Shown here in pieces: positions 61,143 to 64,000 of a stretch of DNA of 64,000 nt. Numbering within the stretch: position 1 is the first letter of the stretch; every line of letters starts with the position of its first letter. A program made the translations under genes and the position numbers. Where the stretch lies: positions 124,001-188,000 of the forward strand of contig CACZCR010000001.1 of the NCBI GenBank assembly GCA_902779705.1. The letters run 5' to 3'. The DNA comes from an uncultured Bacteroidales bacterium (lineage in GTDB: Bacteria > Bacteroidota > Bacteroidia > Bacteroidales > Paludibacteraceae). The notes under the pieces were generated by a model. The model made no database searches and was not told the origin of the DNA. It saw only the letters and a program-made list of their open reading frames with translations.

Positions 61143-63089
61143 ATGGAATTTTTAAAACACATATTTGCTTTTAATCAAGATAGCCCACTGCTTTTCACAC
61201 AGTTCTATTTTTGGGCGTTCTTTGCGCTGGTCTATGCGCTTTTTGCGCTTATTATTCAATATGGCTGCAAGGGGGAACAGAGCCGAAAACGTATGCACAT
61301 GCGGAATGTGTATTTGATGTTTGTAAGCTGGTTCTTCTACTATAAGACCAGTGGACTTTTTCTATTGATATTGCTTTTTGTTACCCTTAGTGACTGGTTG
61401 ATAGCGCAGCAGATTTATCGTAATCGTGAGCGGAAGAACCGCGCCAAAGCATGGCTGATACTGTCAGCTGTGATAGACTTGAGCATTTTGGCATATTTTA
61501 AGTATGCATATTTCTTTACCAATATGGTGAATGATCTATTTGGAGCCTCGTTCCAAGTGTTTGATATATTTGCTTATATTGGTAATGGTTGCTCCGAGTC
61601 GGGCATGTTTCGTGTTGATCAGATCGTGTTGCCTGTAGGAATATCGTTCTTTACATTCCAGGTTATATCTTACACGGCCGATGTATTCCGAGGACATATC
61701 AAACCGGTAAAGAATTTGCTGGATTTTGGTTTTTATGTGGCTTTCTTCCCGCAGCTGGTGGCAGGACCTATTGTGCGTGCGGCAGACTTCATTCCGCAGT
61801 TGTATAAACCGTTCTATCTGGGTCGTCGTCAGTTTGGCTTAGCTGTGTTTTGGATACTGAATGGTTTGGCAAAGAAGATTATATTGTCTGATTTTTTAGC
61901 AGTCAATATTATTGATCGTGTGTTTGGCCATCCGTTGCTGTTTAGCGGCTTTGAGAATCTGTTTGCACTCTTTGCATACTCGTTGCAGGTGTATGCAGAT
62001 TTCTCGGGTTATACTGATATTGCTATTGGTGTGGCGATGCTAATGGGATTCTATTTGCCAAAGAACTTTAATTCTCCGTATAAGTCGCAAAATCCGCAAG
62101 AGTTTTGGCGTCGTTGGCATATCAGTCTCGGCTCTTGGCTAAAGTCTTATCTTTATATACCGTTGGGCGGTAATCGTAGTGCCGGATTTGGTACCTATTT
62201 CTGGTTAACATTGATAGGTTTGATTACTGTCGTGCTTACCGGTTCGTGGTGGGGGCTGATAGCTATGGCGGTATTGGCAGTAGTGATTGCTTGGGGAGCA
62301 AAGCGTTATCCCGGACATAAGAAGCTGATGTATGCTAACCTCAACTCGTTTATTACGCAGATATTAGGCGGATTGTGGCATGGTGCCAGTTGGAATTTTG
62401 TTATATGGGGCGGAATTAACGGCATCGGAATGATCGTTAATAAGTTCTGGCGCATAATGAATTGGCATGTTCGTTACTGTTTGATGTCGTTAGCACTAAT
62501 TGTACTCCTTGTGTGGCATATGATTAATCCTCTGCCTGTAATTAACATGTTTGCTGTATGGACGGCTATTGTGTGGGTGGTAACATTGCTGCGTTATCTG
62601 AATTTCCTGGTCGAAGAGTATGCGGTCATGGAGAAGTTGCATAAATATTGGCCTTCCCAATGGCGGTTGGGTTGTGGTGAAGTGCAGCTGAGCCAATTTA
62701 AGTCTCATCTTTCTACGGCTTGGGCTGTGTTGCAGACTTTTACGTTCATCACTTTCACACGTTTGTTTTTCCGTTCCGGCTCTAATTTGGATCCTGCGAC
62801 AGCGAATAAGGTGGCATGGGAGACGGCCAAGAATATGGTTAACCAGATAGGCGGTGCTTGGGATAACTCGATTATTATGCCATTTTGCCATGAGTACCGT
62901 ACGGTTGTATGGGCGTTCGTGCTGGGTATGATTATTCACTGGCTGCCGGCTAAGTGGAAACAAGCCTATCGTCTCTATTTTGCTCGAATGCCGTTGCCTT
63001 TGATGGTAGGTGTTGTGGTAATGACGATAGTTGTGATTTATCAGTTTGTCATGGCTGAGGCGCAACCGTTTATATACTTCCAGTTCTAA
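61143..63089 (+). CDS. MBOAT-family membrane O-acyltransferase (AlgI-like)
   Basis: A 648-residue polytopic protein with about 12 membrane segments that should carry acyl groups across the inner membrane for polysaccharide modification. MBOAT signatures: LPVGISFFTFQVISYTADVF (~163), FPQLVAGPIVRAADFIPQL (~202), YADFSGYTDIAIG (~288), FWRRWHISLGSWLKSYLYIPL (~322) and the catalytic-His GGLWHGASWNFVIWG (~410). Longer than AlgI (~520), with extra C-terminal segments (~450-648). It follows the SGNH gene by 13 bases and is followed by coaE. Confidence 0.92.
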   Translation: MEFLKHIFAFNQDSPLLFTQFYFWAFFALVYALFALIIQYGCKGEQSRKRMHMRNVYLMFVSWFFYYKTSGLFLLILLFVTLSDWLIAQQIYRNRERKNRAKAWLILSAVIDLSILAYFKYAYFFTNMVNDLFGASFQVFDIFAYIGNGCSESGMFRVDQIVLPVGISFFTFQVISYTADVFRGHIKPVKNLLDFGFYVAFFPQLVAGPIVRAADFIPQLYKPFYLGRRQFGLAVFWILNGLAKKIILSDFLAVNIIDRVFGHPLLFSGFENLFALFAYSLQVYADFSGYTDIAIGVAMLMGFYLPKNFNSPYKSQNPQEFWRRWHISLGSWLKSYLYIPLGGNRSAGFGTYFWLTLIGLITVVLTGSWWGLIAMAVLAVVIAWGAKRYPGHKKLMYANLNSFITQILGGLWHGASWNFVIWGGINGIGMIVNKFWRIMNWHVRYCLMSLALIVLLVWHMINPLPVINMFAVWTAIVWVVTLLRYLNFLVEEYAVMEKLHKYWPSQWRLGCGEVQLSQFKSHLSTAWAVLQTFTFITFTRLFFRSGSNLDPATANKVAWETAKNMVNQIGGAWDNSIIMPFCHEYRTVVWAFVLGMIIHWLPAKWKQAYRLYFARMPLPLMVGVVVMTIVVIYQFVMAEAQPFIYFQF

Positions 63090-63116
63090 GTGGTTTAGAA
63101 CCTGAGCAATATAAGT

Positions 63117-63701
63117 ATGCACATCATTGGACTGACAGGAGGAATTGGTAGTGGTAAGTCCACTATTGCGCGAACATTGGTTCGCCGTGGCTATACGGTT
63201 TATCTATGCGATGAGGAGGCCAAGCGTATCGTGGTGGAGGATGTGGTTGTAAGGGCGCAGATTGAAGATTTGTTAGGCGCTGAAGTCTTTGTTGATAATA
63301 TCTATCAGCCGTCTGTTGTGCTGCGAAAGTTGGCGAATGATCCGTCGTTGTTAGAGCATTTGAATGCTATCATTCATCCAGCAGTATTAGAAGATATAAG
63401 AGCGGCGAGTAAAAGAGGAAAGGCAGAGGATTTGCTGTTTGTAGAGTCGGCTATATTGTACGAAAGCGGAGTGGCGCAGGTTTGTGAGTATGTGGCAGCG
63501 GTAGTGGCGCCGGAATCTGTCCGTCTAGCCCGTGTTCTGAAACGTGATCCCAATCGAAATGAGGCTGAAGTTCGTCGGTGTATAAATCGCCAAATGACAG
63601 ATGAAGAATTGGTGCGTTGTGCTGATATGGTTCTGGAGAATGATGGTGTGCAATCTATTGATTTACTGGTGGATCGGCTTTTGGGGAATATACATAGTTG
63701 A
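63117..63701 (+). CDS. coaE: Dephospho-CoA kinase
   Basis: Last step of coenzyme A synthesis: phosphorylates the 3'-OH of dephospho-CoA with ATP. 194 residues. P-loop GLTGGIGSGKSTIAR (~5-19), CDEEAKRI (~31), INAIIHP-like LNAIIHPAV (~83), FVESAILYESG (~107), and the lid/adenine region RDPNRNEAEVRRCINRQM (~143). It follows the MBOAT gene by 27 bases. CoA feeds acyl-CoA pools, but a direct tie to the acyltransferase is not implied. Confidence 0.95.
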   Translation: MHIIGLTGGIGSGKSTIARTLVRRGYTVYLCDEEAKRIVVEDVVVRAQIEDLLGAEVFVDNIYQPSVVLRKLANDPSLLEHLNAIIHPAVLEDIRAASKRGKAEDLLFVESAILYESGVAQVCEYVAAVVAPESVRLARVLKRDPNRNEAEVRRCINRQMTDEELVRCADMVLENDGVQSIDLLVDRLLGNIHS

Positions 63702-63708
63702 ATATTAA

Positions 63709-64000
63709 ATGGAATATGTGAATATGGAGATTTTGCTTTCTTTTGTAGGAGGAATGGTATTGGCAGGAGTAGTATTCTATCTGCTGCATAAAGAAGCGCT
63801 CTCGTCGCTTGAAAAACATCATTCTCAGGCGATAGAGGCAGAGCGTACTCGTTACGATGAGATGCTTGCGAAGGTGACCGCGCAGATGAAGAATACGACC
63901 GAACAAATGTTGCAACAACGTCAGGAACAACTGCAACAATCCAATTCGGTTCATATGCAGCAGATAGTCAATCCGTTACGTGAGACTATTCAACGAATGG
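63709..64000 (+). CDS. rmuC: RmuC-like DNA recombination protein, N-terminal part; 3' end outside window
   Basis: Open frame from ATG 63709 (or 63724) to the window end, 97 residues visible. An N-terminal membrane segment (~6-26, ILLSFVGGMVLAGVVFYLL) is followed by a long coiled coil (EKHHSQAIEAERTRYDEMLA; QMLQQRQEQLQQSNS-like) leading into QIVNPLRETIQRM, which resembles the entry to the RmuC domain. RmuC proteins limit inversions at short inverted repeats. The conserved nuclease-like domain lies beyond the window, so the call depends on the N-terminal pattern. Confidence 0.7.
   Translation, partial: MEYVNMEILLSFVGGMVLAGVVFYLLHKEALSSLEKHHSQAIEAERTRYDEMLAKVTAQMKNTTEQMLQQRQEQLQQSNSVHMQQIVNPLRETIQRM

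Noticed and set aside
1-64000. Insertion sequence, transposase, integrase or prophage genes
   Set aside because: None of the open frames carries such motifs; the only hint of past integration is the tRNA-Ser fragment at 48892.

Overview
The window reads as chromosomal DNA from a Bacteroidales bacterium (phylum Bacteroidota). Evidence: a SusC/SusD pair, type IX secretion (T9SS) C-terminal sorting domains on very long secreted proteins, promoters of the Bacteroidota TAnnTTTG (-7) type, a Bacteroidota-style mraZ-rsmH-ftsL-ftsI-murE-mraY-murD-ftsW-murG cluster, and an exbB/exbD/exbD set with an extra membrane gene inside it. A pectin-type polysaccharide utilisation locus suggests exposure to plant material, for example in a gut; that is inference. 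I see no phage, insertion sequence or CRISPR array.

Layout. 1-2295: 3' end of a dipeptidyl peptidase III gene, an unusually compact EPSP synthase (aroA), and an overlapping glycosyltransferase gene that lacks its N-terminal third. 2418-20500: a surface-protein island on the plus strand. It holds two tandem modules, each a ~1000-aa T9SS cargo followed by an outer-membrane barrel (one fused to an OmpA domain), then a 2984-aa repeat adhesin and an intrinsic terminator. 20501-22891: an 11-bp tandem array and a minus-strand group (AAA+/Fis regulator, lptE, secG). 22984-28127: wza- and wzc-like exopolysaccharide export genes, then topoisomerase III. 28194-37496: pectin locus (susC, susD, PL1-like lyase, GH28, small secreted protein). 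37504-38282: two small genes. 38437-48875: division and peptidoglycan cluster with apparent MraZ operator boxes. 48876-49150: tRNA-Ser(UGA) on the minus strand plus a decayed 3' tRNA fragment. 49184-52324: RlmL-like methyltransferase, queA, tatD. 52345-54990: tRNA-Ser(GGA) and the ExbB/ExbD energiser genes. 55094-64000: dxs, trkA, trkH, an SGNH protein, an MBOAT acyltransferase, coaE and the start of rmuC, all tightly packed on the plus strand.

How it fits together. Much of the window builds or uses the envelope: peptidoglycan precursors and the divisome, Sec (SecG), LPS transport (LptE), polysaccharide export (Wza/Wzc), proton-motive-force coupling to TonB receptors (ExbB/ExbD), a TonB-dependent pectin uptake pair with its two enzymes, probable surface O-acylation (SGNH/MBOAT), and T9SS-exported surface proteins. 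The most unusual feature is the duplicated cargo/barrel island. Other points of interest are a rigid promoter architecture shared by at least six sites, a six-copy 21-bp minisatellite inside rsmH, the compact aroA with its truncated neighbour, and a tRNA-Ser 3' fragment that may be an integration scar.
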